Below are positions 55,322 through 64,000 of a stretch of 64,000 nt of DNA, piece by piece. A model generated the notes under the pieces. That model saw only the letters and a list, made by a program, of their open reading frames with translations. It did no database searches and was not told where the DNA came from. The stretch is taken from the NCBI RefSeq assembly GCF_013215345.1, contig NZ_JABSOV010000013.1, forward strand, positions 1 through 64,000, given 5' to 3'. Position numbers and translations under genes: made by a program. Source of the DNA: Colwellia sp. GTDB taxonomy: Bacteria > Pseudomonadota > Gammaproteobacteria > Enterobacterales > Alteromonadaceae. Position 1 is the first letter of the stretch. Every line of letters begins with the position of its first letter.

Positions 55322-56539
55322 TTACAGACATTTATTGGTATTAAAATCAGCCAATAATGTTTGTGTAAAAATGCGCACTTGCTTATCAAGGGCAATCACC
55401 TCGTTTATATTATCTACCTGTTGTGAGACAAATTTTTTCACAGAAGTTTCATTTATTTTAAATATATCGGTAAATTTTATTTTTTCGTCTAAAAAAGCAG
55501 CAACGGCTATTTCATTGGCGGCATTAAGCGCAGTACAGGCTGCTTGCCCTTGTTTACAAGCATCGATAGCCAATTTTAAATTTGGGTAACGAGCAAAATC
55601 GACTGGTTGGAATTCGAAAGAGGCGGTATTAAAAAAGTCTAAAGGAGCAACACCCGACTCTATTCGCTCTGGAAAATTCAAAGCATGAGCAATTGGCGTA
55701 CGCATATCAGGATTACCCATTTGAGCAATAACTGAGCCGTCTTTGTATTGTACCATGGAATGTATGGTACTTTGTGGATGCAAGACCACTTGAATATCTT
55801 CAGCTTCGATATTAAAAAGCCACTTGGCTTCAATAAATTCAAGACCTTTATTCATCATAGTGGCAGAGTCTACTGATATTTTTCGGCCCATATCCCAGTT
55901 TGGATGGTTACAAGCTTCTTGTGGAGTTACCGTTGCTAATGTATCGATAGCTCTTGTTCTAAAAGGCCCACCTGAGCCAGTTAACAGTATCTTACTGATG
56001 CCGTTGGCTAGCAGTTGGCATTCACCAAGATTAGCTTGCTGCTGAGCGGGTAAACATTGAAAGATAGCATTGTGTTCACTATCAATGGGTAGCAATTCAG
56101 CACCCGAAGCTTTTACCGCCGCCATAAAAATAGCACCTGAAGTAACTAAAGCTTCTTTATTTGCCAGCAAGACCCGTTTGCCTGCATTTACAGCCGCAAG
56201 CGTAGGTAATAGACCTGCAGCGCCAACAATAGCCGCCATTACCGTATCAGTAGATTTACATTGAGCAAGTTCAATTAAGGCTTGCTTGCCTGACAACACA
56301 GTAATATCGCTAAGATTAGCGCCCTTAAGCTTTTCAGCCAATAGCTTGGCATGATCACTTGAAACTAGCACCACTTGCTGTGGTTTGAATTCAAGGCATT
56401 GCTCAAATATCACATCAACGCTAGCGTGAGCAGCTAAACTGATCACTTGAAACTTATCAGGGTGAAGACGCACCACATCTAAGGTACTGCTACCAATAGA
56501 GCCCGTTGAACCTAAAATACAAAGTTGACGTTTAAGCAC
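55322..56539 (-). CDS. dxr: 1-deoxy-D-xylulose 5-phosphate reductoisomerase
   Basis: Makes 2-C-methylerythritol 4-phosphate from DXP with NADPH, for isoprenoid precursors. The 405-residue protein has the NADPH motif [15 protein letters not shown] at the start, ALVTSGAIF near 132, [14 protein letters not shown] near 150, and [20 protein letters not shown] near 222. It is followed by rseP after 21 bases and preceded by cdsA. Its product line supplies UppS. Confidence 0.96.
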   Translation of the reverse strand: MLKRQLCILGSTGSIGSSTLDVVRLHPDKFQVISLAAHASVDVIFEQCLEFKPQQVVLVSSDHAKLLAEKLKGANLSDITVLSGKQALIELAQCKSTDTVMAAIVGAAGLLPTLAAVNAGKRVLLANKEALVTSGAIFMAAVKASGAELLPIDSEHNAIFQCLPAQQQANLGECQLLANGISKILLTGSGGPFRTRAIDTLATVTPQEACNHPNWDMGRKISVDSATMMNKGLEFIEAKWLFNIEAEDIQVVLHPQSTIHSMVQYKDGSVIAQMGNPDMRTPIAHALNFPERIESGVAPLDFFNTASFEFQPVDFARYPNLKLAIDACKQGQAACTALNAANEIAVAAFLDEKIKFTDIFKINETSVKKFVSQQVDNINEVIALDKQVRIFTQTLLADFNTNKCL

Positions 56540-56610
56540 GTATATACCTCACTTTTCTAATCAAAAACTAATCAAAACACTAACAATTTAAATTTTTACT
56601 CTTTAAATTG

Positions 56611-57474
56611 TTAAGCAAGTAATACGTAACAAAGCGCAAAAACTGGTGCCGTTGCCGTTAAACTATCAATTCTATCTAAAATACCACCATGGCCGGGTAA
56701 GATAGTGCCACTATCTTTAACACCTGCTTGGCGTTTAAACATACTTTCCGTTAAGTCACCTAAAACAGAAATAGTGGTAATTAATACTGTCACCAGTAAG
56801 GCAGTAACAAACTCCTCAATAGACCACTGTAATGAAATACCAACAACGACAGTTAATACTGCAGCGCAAGCCACCCCACCAAGGAAGCCTTCAATAGTTT
56901 TTCCAGGGCTAACATTAGGCATGAGTTTATGTTTACCTATTGATTTCCCGACAAAATAAGCACCGACATCAGCACTCCACACGAGCATAAATAGGTACAT
57001 CAATAACTGTGCACCTTGAAATTCATCTAACGCATAGTTATTGCTGCGTAAGACTATAAAAGCTAACCAAGTAGGCACTAAGGTTAACCAGCCAAACAAA
57101 GCAATAATGACTTTATTCTGTGACCAAAAACCGTTGAATTTAGGGTAGGAAAACATTAATAAAGCAGCAAATAACCACCAAATTACACTTAACCATAGAA
57201 TTGAGGATATTTCATGCTCTATACCAAAGATCACTAGCCATGTTTTACCCACGGGCAAGAAGAACCATAACACCGCAACAAGTGCTGTGGTAACAATAAC
57301 ATAGGCTAAACGTTGTATTGTTTTGGTTAAGCCCATGAAGCGAGCCCATTCCCACGCACCTATGGCGATAATAGCCATTAAAAGCCCAGCAAAGTAATTA
57401 ATAGGTAAATAGAAAATAGCTGTGATTGCTGTTGGTGCTAATATTAAAGCCGTAATAATTCGTTGTTTTAACAA
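56611..57474 (-). CDS. cdsA: Phosphatidate cytidylyltransferase
   Basis: An inner-membrane enzyme making CDP-diacylglycerol from phosphatidate and CTP. The 287-residue protein has about eight hydrophobic helices and the family signature SMFKRQAGVKDSGTILPGHG near residue 245, with GGILDRIDSL after it. DVGAYFVGKSIGKHKLMP lies near 178. It sits between uppS and dxr in the standard order. Confidence 0.95.
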   Translation of the reverse strand: MLKQRIITALILAPTAITAIFYLPINYFAGLLMAIIAIGAWEWARFMGLTKTIQRLAYVIVTTALVAVLWFFLPVGKTWLVIFGIEHEISSILWLSVIWWLFAALLMFSYPKFNGFWSQNKVIIALFGWLTLVPTWLAFIVLRSNNYALDEFQGAQLLMYLFMLVWSADVGAYFVGKSIGKHKLMPNVSPGKTIEGFLGGVACAAVLTVVVGISLQWSIEEFVTALLVTVLITTISVLGDLTESMFKRQAGVKDSGTILPGHGGILDRIDSLTATAPVFALCYVLLA

Positions 57475-57566
57475 GGGCTACCCTTTTTATTTTTATAGAC
57501 AGTTGTTATAGACTTTATTAAGTCCGGCAAGCTCTACGTATAAGATTTTCGGCTTGCTGTTATTAT

Positions 57567-58331
57567 TTATACTTGTTCGTTTTTTGCTTGTTCACCGGTT
57601 TTACCAAAACGACGTTCTCGCTGATCGAAGCAGTTTATCGCCTGTTCAAATTGAGCTTCATTAAAATCTGGCCATAATATATCGGTGAAATATAGCTCTG
57701 CATAAGCTGCTTGCCATAATAGGAAATTACTAATGCGATAGTCGCCACCGGTGCGGATCAACAAATCTAAAGCGGGCAAATCCGCTAGACAAGTTTGCGC
57801 ATTAAGGGTCTGTTCATTAATATCATCTAGGGTCATTGTGCCCTGTTGAACGTCACTGGCGAGTTTTTTAGCCGCTTGGGCAATATCCCAACGACCGCCA
57901 TAATTTGCTGCCACAGATAATACTAAGCCAGTATTTTCTGACGTAAGTTGCTCTGACTTAGCAATATTTCTCTGTAATTTGTCAGAAAATCGACTCAAAT
58001 CACCTATCACTTGAAAGCGAATATTATGTTTATGTAAACGTTTAACTTCTTTAGTTAACACATACATAAACAAGTCCATCAGTACACTGACTTCCTTTTC
58101 CGGTCGCTGCCAATTTTCACTACTAAAGGCAAAGAGTGTTAACGCTTTAACATTAGACTTTCGTGCACTAGCGACAACAGCTCGCACTGATTCAACACCG
58201 GCTCTATGACCAGAAACGCGCCCTTTACCTTGCAGTTGAGCCCATCGACCATTACCATCCATTATGATAGCAACATGTTGAGGAGTATTTTTATTTTCAG
58301 CTTGTTCCGCTAAAGCTTCGCTATTGTCCAC
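57567..58331 (-). CDS. uppS: Undecaprenyl diphosphate synthase
   Basis: A cis-prenyltransferase making the C55 carrier lipid for cell-wall and O-antigen synthesis. The 254-residue protein has the catalytic aspartate in [11 protein letters not shown] near residue 24, [13 protein letters not shown] near 43, [15 protein letters not shown] near 66, and the C-terminal [19 protein letters not shown] near 192. It follows frr across a terminator-like hairpin, so it probably has its own promoter. Confidence 0.96.
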   Translation of the reverse strand: MDNSEALAEQAENKNTPQHVAIIMDGNGRWAQLQGKGRVSGHRAGVESVRAVVASARKSNVKALTLFAFSSENWQRPEKEVSVLMDLFMYVLTKEVKRLHKHNIRFQVIGDLSRFSDKLQRNIAKSEQLTSENTGLVLSVAANYGGRWDIAQAAKKLASDVQQGTMTLDDINEQTLNAQTCLADLPALDLLIRTGGDYRISNFLLWQAAYAELYFTDILWPDFNEAQFEQAINCFDQRERRFGKTGEQAKNEQV

Positions 58332-58462
58332 TACAAATTACCCACTTGAAAATTACTCACTTAACAATTTTCCATTAATCATTTAAGTCACTACTTATTT
58401 AAAGCCAATTAGTTAAAGTAAACTAGTTAAGACAGAATAAACTTATAAGTCGCTATTAAACA

Positions 58463-58500
58463 AAAACGCCAGTTAGCTAATTTAAGCGAGCTGGCGTTTT
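58463..58500 (-). terminator. Terminator between frr and uppS
   Basis: On the minus strand AAAACGCCAG and CTGGCGTTTT form a 10-base perfect stem and are followed by TG-TTT, 12 bases after the frr stop. It separates the pyrH-frr unit from the uppS-to-tilS unit. Confidence 0.85.
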
Positions 58501-58511
58501 AAATAGAAGAA

Positions 58512-59069
58512 CTATATTTCCATTAATTCGGCTTCTTTTTTCACTAATATTTCATCAACTTGCTTCACAAAAGTATCTGTGCTTTTCTGAATTGAATCTT
58601 CAGCTTGATGATGCTCATCTTCACTGATGTCTTTGTCTTTTAACAAGCTTTTAAAATCTGAGTTAGCATCACGGCGAATATTACGAATCGCTACTTTACC
58701 GCCTTCTGCTTCGCCACGTACCACTTTAACTAAGTCTTTTCGGCGCTCTTCGGTAAGCGGTGGTAATGGAATGCGTATTAAGGTGCCATTTGATTGTGGA
58801 TTTAAACCTAAATCAGATTTCATAATGGCTTTTTCAACCGCACTAATCATACCTTTATCGAAAACGGTAATAGAAAGGTTACGAGCATCTGGAACAGAGA
58901 TATTACCGACCTGATTCAATGGCGTGTCCATACCATAGTATTCAACGACAATATTATCTAATAAAGAGGCATGCGCGCGGCCTGTTCTTATTTTGTTCAA
59001 GCTGGTTTTTAAAGCATCAATACTTTTGCCCATACGTTCTTGAGCATCTTCAATTATTTCATCTATCAC
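58512..59069 (-). CDS. frr: Ribosome recycling factor
   Basis: Splits post-termination ribosomes with EF-G. The 185-residue protein (E. coli also 185) has [20 protein letters not shown] near residue 12, [20 protein letters not shown] near 35, and [18 protein letters not shown] near 105. Order pyrH-frr is universal in this group; the gap to pyrH is 96 bases. Confidence 0.97.
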   Translation of the reverse strand: MIDEIIEDAQERMGKSIDALKTSLNKIRTGRAHASLLDNIVVEYYGMDTPLNQVGNISVPDARNLSITVFDKGMISAVEKAIMKSDLGLNPQSNGTLIRIPLPPLTEERRKDLVKVVRGEAEGGKVAIRNIRRDANSDFKSLLKDKDISEDEHHQAEDSIQKSTDTFVKQVDEILVKKEAELMEI

Positions 59070-59165
59070 GATTATTTTCCCTAAATATTATCAAGTTAAC
59101 TTTAAGCCAGTAGTCTATATTACTTGAGCTTATTAGCACTTATTTTTGACTTGAATCTCGAAAAG

Positions 59166-59894
59166 TTACTTATGTGTAATTATAGTGCCTTCGCTACCGC
59201 CCATGATGACAGATTTCAACGCACCCGGTTTATTCATGTTAAATACGCGAATCGGCATATTGTGATCTCGCGCTAAAGTAAAGGCTGCTAAGTCCATTAC
59301 TTTTAATTCTTTATCAAGTACTTCATCATAACTAAGCTCACTATAAAGCTCAGCATTTGGATTTGTCATTGGGTCTGCAGAGTAAATACCATCAACTTTA
59401 GTCGCTTTTAATACTACATCCGCTTCAATTTCAATACCACGTAAACAAGCCGCTGAATCTGTGGTGAAGAATGGATTTCCCGTACCAGCAGAAAAGATAA
59501 CCACACGACCAGATTTTAATAAACTGATAGCATTGGCCCAGTTATAGCGTTCACATACACCCGCTAAATCAATGGCAGACATTAAGCGGGTATTAACAAA
59601 AGCACGATGTAATGCATCACGCATAGCTAAGCCATTCATTACTGTGGCAAGCATACCCATTTGGTCACCAACAACACGGTTCATGCCAGCTTCGGCTAAC
59701 CCAGCACCACGGAACAAATTACCACCACCAATAACTAAGCCTACTTGGATACCCATCTCTACCAATTCTTTGATCTCTAGAGCCATACGGTCAAGTACTT
59801 TAGGATCAATACCAAAACCCTCATCCCCCATCAGTGCTTCACCACTGAGTTTTAATAATATTCGTCGATAAGCAGGCTTCGGATTGGTTGTCAT
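59166..59894 (-). CDS. pyrH: UMP kinase
   Basis: A hexameric bacterial UMP kinase of 242 residues in the amino-acid kinase fold. Motifs are [20 protein letters not shown] near residue 12, [12 protein letters not shown] near 53, [17 protein letters not shown] near 75, and [13 protein letters not shown] near 137. It is preceded by a 364-base leader region with a terminator-like hairpin 45 bases before the start, which may control it. Confidence 0.97.
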   Translation of the reverse strand: MTTNPKPAYRRILLKLSGEALMGDEGFGIDPKVLDRMALEIKELVEMGIQVGLVIGGGNLFRGAGLAEAGMNRVVGDQMGMLATVMNGLAMRDALHRAFVNTRLMSAIDLAGVCERYNWANAISLLKSGRVVIFSAGTGNPFFTTDSAACLRGIEIEADVVLKATKVDGIYSADPMTNPNAELYSELSYDEVLDKELKVMDLAAFTLARDHNMPIRVFNMNKPGALKSVIMGGSEGTIITHK

Positions 59895-59940
59895 AGGGAA
59901 AGATTCCTGTAGCAGTTAGGTAATAAAATTTAAGCCGATA

Positions 59941-59970
59941 AAAGCCGAGGTCAAAAGACCGCGGCTATTT
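59941..59970 (-). promoter_or_regulatory. Terminator-like hairpin in the pyrH leader
   Basis: On the minus strand AGCCGCGGTC and GACCTCGGCT (one mismatch) form a GC-rich stem with a TTTT loop, followed by TTTTATC. It lies about 45 bases before the pyrH start and well after the tsf terminator. It could be a leftover terminator or an attenuator of pyrH. The T-run is short, so terminator strength is uncertain. The remaining leader (59971-60166) has no ORF. Confidence 0.55.
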
Positions 59971-60166
59971 TAATACGTTTAGCGCAGACACGAAAGTCTA
60001 AACTGAAAAAACTCATTTTTTTTGTGTAAATATGCCTGTTTGGGCGTAAATAGTAGGGGCTATTGATCTTTAACGGTTAAATTTTGTTCATTTATTTCAA
60101 AGAGAGTAAAGCGTTTTAGGCGCGGCGAGTAGTGTGTAGCCTAGTCATTCTAAGAAAATACTACTC

Positions 60167-60200
60167 AAAAAAAAACGCCTACCTAGGTAGACGTTTTTTT
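60167..60200. terminator. Terminator after tsf
   Basis: AAAAAACGCCTACC and GGTAGACGTTTTTT pair with one mismatch around TA, with long A- and T-runs on both sides. It lies 59 bases after the tsf stop on the minus strand and would stop the rpsB-tsf transcript. Confidence 0.88.
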
Positions 60201-60258
60201 GATAATTCATTCTATTTGACGTGCTTAGCTATAAAGCTAACACTTCAAACAAATCAAA

Positions 60259-61110
60259 TTAAGCTTTTGCAGCAGCAGCTAGTTGTGCTTCTACTTCAGC
60301 AGCAAAATCTTCTGATTTTTTCTCGATACCTTCGCCAACTTCCATACGAACGAATGCAGAAACAGTTACGCCTTTTTCTTTTAACACTTCACCAACCGTT
60401 TTCTTAGGCTCCATGATAAATGCTTGGCCTGATAAAGAAACTTCGCCAGTGAACTTACGCATACGGCCAGTAACCATTTTTTCAGCGATTTCTTCAGGCT
60501 TGCCTTCGTTCATCGCCATTTCGATTTGAATGCGCTTTTCATTGGCAACAACATCAGCAGGAACGTCATCAGGAGTTAAGTACTCAGGCTTACTTGCTGC
60601 AACGTGCATAGCAATATGTTTAAGTGCTTCTACATCACCTTCACCGGCAACAACTACACCAATTTTAGCACCGTGAGTATAAGAAGCTAAGTTAACACCT
60701 TCTACATATTCAACACGACGTACATTGATGTTTTCACCAATTTTAGTCACTAACGCGATGCGTTTTTCTTCAAATTGTGCTTGTAGCTCTTCGATAGTAA
60801 CTTTAGAGCTAAGTGCAGCATCAGCTACAGCATTGGCAAAACCTAAAAAGTTATCATCCATTGCAACGAAATCAGTCTGACAGTTAACTTCAACTATTGC
60901 AGCTGTGTTTCCTGATACTTTAATGATAATCGCGCCTTCAGCAGCGATATTACCTGCTTTTTTAGCGGCTTTTGCTTGACCGTTCTTACGCATATTTTCA
61001 ATCGCAAGTTCCATGTCGCCTTCAGCTTCTACTAACGCTTTTTTACAATCCATCATGCCCGCAGCTGTGCGTTGACGTAATTCTTTAACCATAGCAGCTG
61101 TAACTGTCAT
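60259..61110 (-). CDS. tsf: Elongation factor Ts
   Basis: Nucleotide exchange factor for EF-Tu, 283 residues (E. coli 283). The N-terminal module has [20 protein letters not shown] near residue 9. The contact motif [14 protein letters not shown] lies near 79, and [20 protein letters not shown] near 147. It follows rpsB by 135 bases in the universal order. The ORF on the other strand at 60132 is a shadow. Confidence 0.97.
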   Translation of the reverse strand: MTVTAAMVKELRQRTAAGMMDCKKALVEAEGDMELAIENMRKNGQAKAAKKAGNIAAEGAIIIKVSGNTAAIVEVNCQTDFVAMDDNFLGFANAVADAALSSKVTIEELQAQFEEKRIALVTKIGENINVRRVEYVEGVNLASYTHGAKIGVVVAGEGDVEALKHIAMHVAASKPEYLTPDDVPADVVANEKRIQIEMAMNEGKPEEIAEKMVTGRMRKFTGEVSLSGQAFIMEPKKTVGEVLKEKGVTVSAFVRMEVGEGIEKKSEDFAAEVEAQLAAAAKA

Positions 61111-61245
61111 AGGTATTTCCTCGATTTTCAGTTACCCCCGTAGCGGCACTCATAATAAGCTAGCCTTGGGAATAAATATTAAATAAGTTGCCACAAAAGC
61201 TAGCTTTTGTGGCAATAGCAAAATAAAACGTGTTATTAACTGAAA

Positions 61246-61974
61246 TTATTCAGCTTCAACAAAACCGTCTTTTTCAGCTTGTACAACGATATTTTGCTCA
61301 CGACCACTGATTACAGCGTCGGCAACAGCGTTACAGTATAAACTTACTGCACGAATAGCATCATCGTTACCCGGTACGATGTAATCGATACCATCTGGGT
61401 TAGAGTTAGTATCAACAACAGAAATTATTTTGATACCAAGGTTGTTTGCTTCTTTAATAGCAATGTGCTCGTGATCAGCATCAATGATAAATAAAACGTC
61501 AGGTAAACCACCCATGTTTTTAATGCCACCTAAACTTTTATCAAGCTTTTCCATTTCACGAGTACGCATTAACGCTTCTTTTTTAGTTAAAGCTTCAAAA
61601 GTACCGTCAGTGCTTTGAGATTCTAAATCTTTTAAACGTTTGATTGATTGACGAACTGTTTTCCAGTTAGTCAACATACCACCTAACCAGCGATGGTTAA
61701 CGAAGAATTGGTCAGATTTGATCGCAGCGTCTTTGATAGCATCACTTGCAGCACGTTTAGTACCAACAAATAACACTTTACCTTTTTTCGATGAAACATT
61801 GCTTACAAAAGCAAGTGCTTCATTGAACATAGGAACAGTTTGCTCAAGGTTGATGATATGAACTTTATCGCGTGAACCGAAAATGAATGGCTTCATTTTA
61901 GGATTCCAGTAACGAGTTTTGTGACCGAAATGAACACCAGCTTTAAGCATATCGCGCATTGAAACGTTTGACAT
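61246..61974 (-). CDS. rpsB: 30S ribosomal protein S2
   Basis: A 242-residue S2 starting at the ATG at 61974 ([20 protein letters not shown]), with AAAGGA 8 bases upstream. The track's extension of 25 residues reads through the leader and is rejected. Conserved stretches are [20 protein letters not shown] near residue 22, [14 protein letters not shown] near 88, and [20 protein letters not shown] near 178. It is the first gene of the rpsB-tsf unit. Confidence 0.97.
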   Translation of the reverse strand: MSNVSMRDMLKAGVHFGHKTRYWNPKMKPFIFGSRDKVHIINLEQTVPMFNEALAFVSNVSSKKGKVLFVGTKRAASDAIKDAAIKSDQFFVNHRWLGGMLTNWKTVRQSIKRLKDLESQSTDGTFEALTKKEALMRTREMEKLDKSLGGIKNMGGLPDVLFIIDADHEHIAIKEANNLGIKIISVVDTNSNPDGIDYIVPGNDDAIRAVSLYCNAVADAVISGREQNIVVQAEKDGFVEAE

Positions 61975-62110
61975 TGTATTTTCCTTTAATGGGGTTAAGC
62001 GTTCATACATCCAATATACACGACCTCTTCGCTTTGACTTTATAGCCAAAAACTGGGCACCCCGGTATACCTTTAATAGATGTATGTGAGTTTATAATAA
62101 TGACTTACCG
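61975..62110 (-). promoter_or_regulatory. rpsB leader with possible S2 autoregulatory structure
   Basis: On the minus strand the leader contains CATACATC and, about 70 bases on, GATGTATG, which can pair perfectly. GGGGT near its middle and ACCCC just before the ribosome site can also pair. Gammaproteobacterial rpsB leaders are known to carry a conserved structure through which S2 represses its own operon; this one is consistent with that. The remaining stretch to 62381 holds AT-rich promoter-like sequence and no ORF. Confidence 0.5.
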
Positions 62111-62381
62111 AATAAAAAACTTAATAAAGTATCTTACTCAAATAGTCGATTTAAATTGTCACCAAACCAAGCCAAGCCATTCAGCTAATGTACAAGACAA
62201 AAACAAAAATGATCCAACTAAAAATTTAGCGCCGCACTTTATACCATAAATCAGTTTTTTTAGCGAGATAAAAATCATTTATCACTAAAGGGGGATTTAT
62301 AGTGGGATATTCAGGCAAGGCGAGTTAAAATCACCTGAGACCCTATTTTTCACCCAAACATTCATTTTTGTAGAGTAAGCA

Positions 62382-63002
62382 ATGTCAGCAGAATTATTTT
62401 TTATTTATGACAGTCACTGTCCGTGGAGTTATGCAGCAACTCCTTTAGTTAATGCGGTAAATCAATCGTTACCTCAAGTAGCCCTTAATTTATGGCATTG
62501 TGCCTATTTTTCTGATGCTGACGGTGAAAGTGCAATCACTAAACAGCAAATAGTTCAAGTTAAAGAGCTATCATCGGTTAGTTTTTCGCCTGAATATATG
62601 AAGGCATTATCGCAAGGCAAAGACTCTACCTTATGTGCCAATTTAATGACGTGGGCGACAAATAAAACCTCCCAACAGGCATTAATGTTATTAAATGCGC
62701 TGCAAGCTGCACATTTTGGTGCGGGTAACCCTCTAAGTGAGCAAACAGATTTAAGCAACATAGTCGAAGAGTTCAAGCTATCCGTACCTGCTAAAGTTTT
62801 TAATAAAACGAAATTGACTAATGATGCTGAAGCACAAGTGCATGAGATCTATGCACTACAAGAAATTATAGCAACACAAGCGATACCTGCCTTATTACTG
62901 GCTATAAATGATGAGTTAATATTGCTTAACCACAATTTATACTTACAAGATCCTGACGCATTTATTGACGCGGTCAAATTAGAGTTAAACAAACACAGTT
63001 AA
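62382..63002 (+). CDS. DsbA-family thioredoxin-like protein with CPWS motif
   Basis: A 206-residue protein of the DsbA/2-hydroxychromene-isomerase-like group. The N-terminal strand FFIYDSHCPWSYA carries Cys-Pro-Trp-Ser where disulfide oxidases have Cys-X-X-Cys. Only one active-site cysteine remains, so a simple disulfide-oxidase role is unlikely; glutathione-linked isomerase or transferase activity is possible. There is no signal peptide, so it should be cytoplasmic. The cis-proline-like TQAIPALLLAIND lies near residue 168. It sits between the divergent rpsB and map genes. Confidence 0.82.
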   Translation: MSAELFFIYDSHCPWSYAATPLVNAVNQSLPQVALNLWHCAYFSDADGESAITKQQIVQVKELSSVSFSPEYMKALSQGKDSTLCANLMTWATNKTSQQALMLLNALQAAHFGAGNPLSEQTDLSNIVEEFKLSVPAKVFNKTKLTNDAEAQVHEIYALQEIIATQAIPALLLAINDELILLNHNLYLQDPDAFIDAVKLELNKHS

Positions 63003-63013
63003 CTTGCTATCTT

Positions 63014-63289
63014 ATACCAAACGGATTAGTTAACTGACCAACTTAGAACTACGTTAGTGAGCTTAGAACAAACAAAATGAGTTAAACATAGTTATTCTAT
63101 ATTTCATTCATTTTGTGACGTTATCAGTTTACTAAGGAGTTCCCAAAGGGCAAATACCTAATAAAAGGCAAAGGCTTACATGCACCGTTATTGATTGTGA
63201 GAAGGGAGTAACCATTCACTTCAATCAATGCCTTGCCTCTAAGCCTTTTAATTTTCGCTAAGTAAACAATTAATTAGTCCGATTGGTAT
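63014..63289. mobile_element. MITE-like element between the DsbA-like gene and map (copy 2)
   Basis: A 276-base non-coding element with terminal inverted repeats: ATACCAAACGGATTAGTTAA at the left, and ATACCAATCGGACTAATTAA as the reverse complement of the right end (3 mismatches in 20). The right half, with TTCAATCAATGCCTTGCCT and AAGGGAGTAACCATT, is clearly related to the element at 2726-2991. ACATAGTTATTCTAT in the left half is shared with the element at 34636. No transposase ORF is present. A TTA flank on both sides may be a target duplication. Confidence 0.82.
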
Positions 63290-63390
63290 TAAGAGCAAGT
63301 TACTCATCTATCATGATGAAATGACAAACAATTAAAAGCATAGTCGCCAGCAACAATGCCGCTAGCGCAAACTTAAAGAGATAGAACAAT

Positions 63391-64000
63391 ATGGCCATCA
63401 CCATAAAAAGCCAAGAAGAAATCGCCAAAATGCGTATTGCCGGGCAATTAGCCGCTGACGTTTTAGAGATGATAGCACCGCATGTAAAGGCCGGTATTAG
63501 CACAGATGAGCTAAATAGCCTTTGTGCCGAGTTTACTGAAAAAGTGCAAAATGCCATTTCAGCGCCGCTCAATTACCATGAATTTCCTAAATCGATTTGT
63601 ACGTCAGTAAACCATGTCGTTTGTCACGGAATTCCTGATGATACTGTGCTAGCCGATGGCGATATTATTAATATTGATATTACCGTAATAAAAGATGGCT
63701 ATCATGGCGATACCAGTAAAATGTTTATCGTCGGTGAAGGCTCCCCTGAAGATAATCGTCTCTGCCGCATTACTCAAGAGTCTTTATACCTCGCCTTAAA
63801 AAAAGTAAAACCAGGCACCATATTTGGCGAAATTGGCACAACCATTCAAAAATTCATTAAAAAATCTGGTCGATATTCTATCGTCAAAGATTATTGTGGT
63901 CACGGCATAGGTAAAGACTTTCATGAAGAGCCGCAAATTGTCCACTATAAAAACAATGATAAAACTAAGATGGAAGTTGGTATGTGTTTTACTATCGAGC
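63391..64000 (+). CDS. map: Methionine aminopeptidase, type I (partial, runs off the right edge)
   Basis: Removes the initiator methionine from new proteins. The ORF from the ATG at 63391 (MAITIKSQEEIAKMRIAGQL) stays open to the window end, 203 codons. Family stretches are SICTSVNHVVCHGIP, the metal ligands in DIINIDITVIKDGYHGDTSK, and DYCGHGIGKDFHEEPQIVHY with its metal-binding histidine. The last residues (MCFTIE) are just before the next ligand glutamates. The ORF track shows only a shadow here because the gene is cut by the edge. It is divergent from rpsB, as usual. Confidence 0.97.
   Translation, partial: MAITIKSQEEIAKMRIAGQLAADVLEMIAPHVKAGISTDELNSLCAEFTEKVQNAISAPLNYHEFPKSICTSVNHVVCHGIPDDTVLADGDIINIDITVIKDGYHGDTSKMFIVGEGSPEDNRLCRITQESLYLALKKVKPGTIFGEIGTTIQKFIKKSGRYSIVKDYCGHGIGKDFHEEPQIVHYKNNDKTKMEVGMCFTIE

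Noticed and set aside
60132-60407. Plus-strand 91-codon ORF at the tsf 3' end
   Set aside because: It covers the tsf terminator and the antisense of the Ala-rich EF-Ts C-terminus, giving a meaningless Leu/Gln-rich translation.
61975-62049. 25-residue N-terminal extension of S2
   Set aside because: S2 starts at [10 protein letters not shown] with a good ribosome site; the extension is leader RNA with likely regulatory structure.
63300-63572. Minus-strand 90-codon ORF at the right edge
   Set aside because: It is the shadow of map, which was missing from the ORF track only because it runs off the window.

Overview
The window looks like chromosomal DNA of a marine, cold-type gammaproteobacterium close to Colwellia/Alteromonadales. 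The DNA is AT-rich, the proteins resemble those of Colwellia and Shewanella, and gene order matches that group: the ivd and liu operons around liuR, seqA-ybfF-ybfE-fldA-fur, and the rpsB-tsf-pyrH-frr-uppS-cdsA-dxr-rseP-bamA-skp-lpxD-fabZ-lpxA-lpxB-rnhB-dnaE-accA-tilS cluster. This assignment is inference from sequence recall; no database search was run.

Layout. (1) 1-900: the 5' end of a 16S rRNA gene on the minus strand, with its leader and two tandem rRNA promoters. (2) 1014-7544 (minus): an ivd-type operon for valine and isoleucine breakdown, interrupted by a MITE-like repeat and lacking mmsA. (3) 7854-16896 (plus): the MerR-type regulator LiuR and the leucine operon liuABCDE plus a two-subunit CoA-transferase, ending in a terminator. 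Two LiuR-like palindromes lie in the divergent region, and a third lies upstream of the bkd operon at 32 kb. (4) 17.1-22.5 kb: a class I cyclic-di-GMP riboswitch in front of a small secreted DUF3718 protein, a patatin-like lipase, a CPA2 antiporter and a GGDEF diguanylate cyclase. (5) 22.5-28.1 kb: a Cys-motif protein of unknown function, an RhlE-type helicase, a PsrA-like TetR regulator with a perfect operator-like palindrome, and an M2-family lipoprotein peptidase. (6) 28.2-31.9 kb (minus): the branched-chain 2-oxoacid dehydrogenase operon, with two tandem 28-codon mini-ORFs between E1-alpha and E1-beta. (7) 32.2-39.8 kb: pgm, seqA, ybfF, a DUF2788 protein, ybfE, fldA, fur, a PhnA-family gene and sstT. 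(8) 39.9-62 kb (minus): the translation, envelope and lipid A cluster. (9) 62.4-64 kb (plus): a DsbA-like protein, a MITE-like element and the start of map.

How the parts work together. The bkd complex makes branched-chain acyl-CoAs. The liu products turn the leucine-derived one into acetoacetate and acetyl-CoA, and the ivd products handle the valine and isoleucine branches. The placement of LiuR-like sites suggests one regulator for all three operons. The minus-strand cluster supplies ribosomal protein S2, EF-Ts, UMP kinase and ribosome recycling factor, then undecaprenyl and isoprenoid precursors, CDP-diacylglycerol, outer-membrane assembly factors and lipid A enzymes.

No mobile defence island, prophage, CRISPR array or secondary-metabolite cluster is visible. 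The least ordinary structures are small: the tandem mini-ORFs in the bkd operon, a 28-residue tandem duplication at the N-terminus of BamA, the c-di-GMP riboswitch/DUF3718 unit, a family of three MITE-like elements with related cores but different ends, short tandem repeats between lpxA and lpxB, and a terminator-like hairpin directly in front of tilS.
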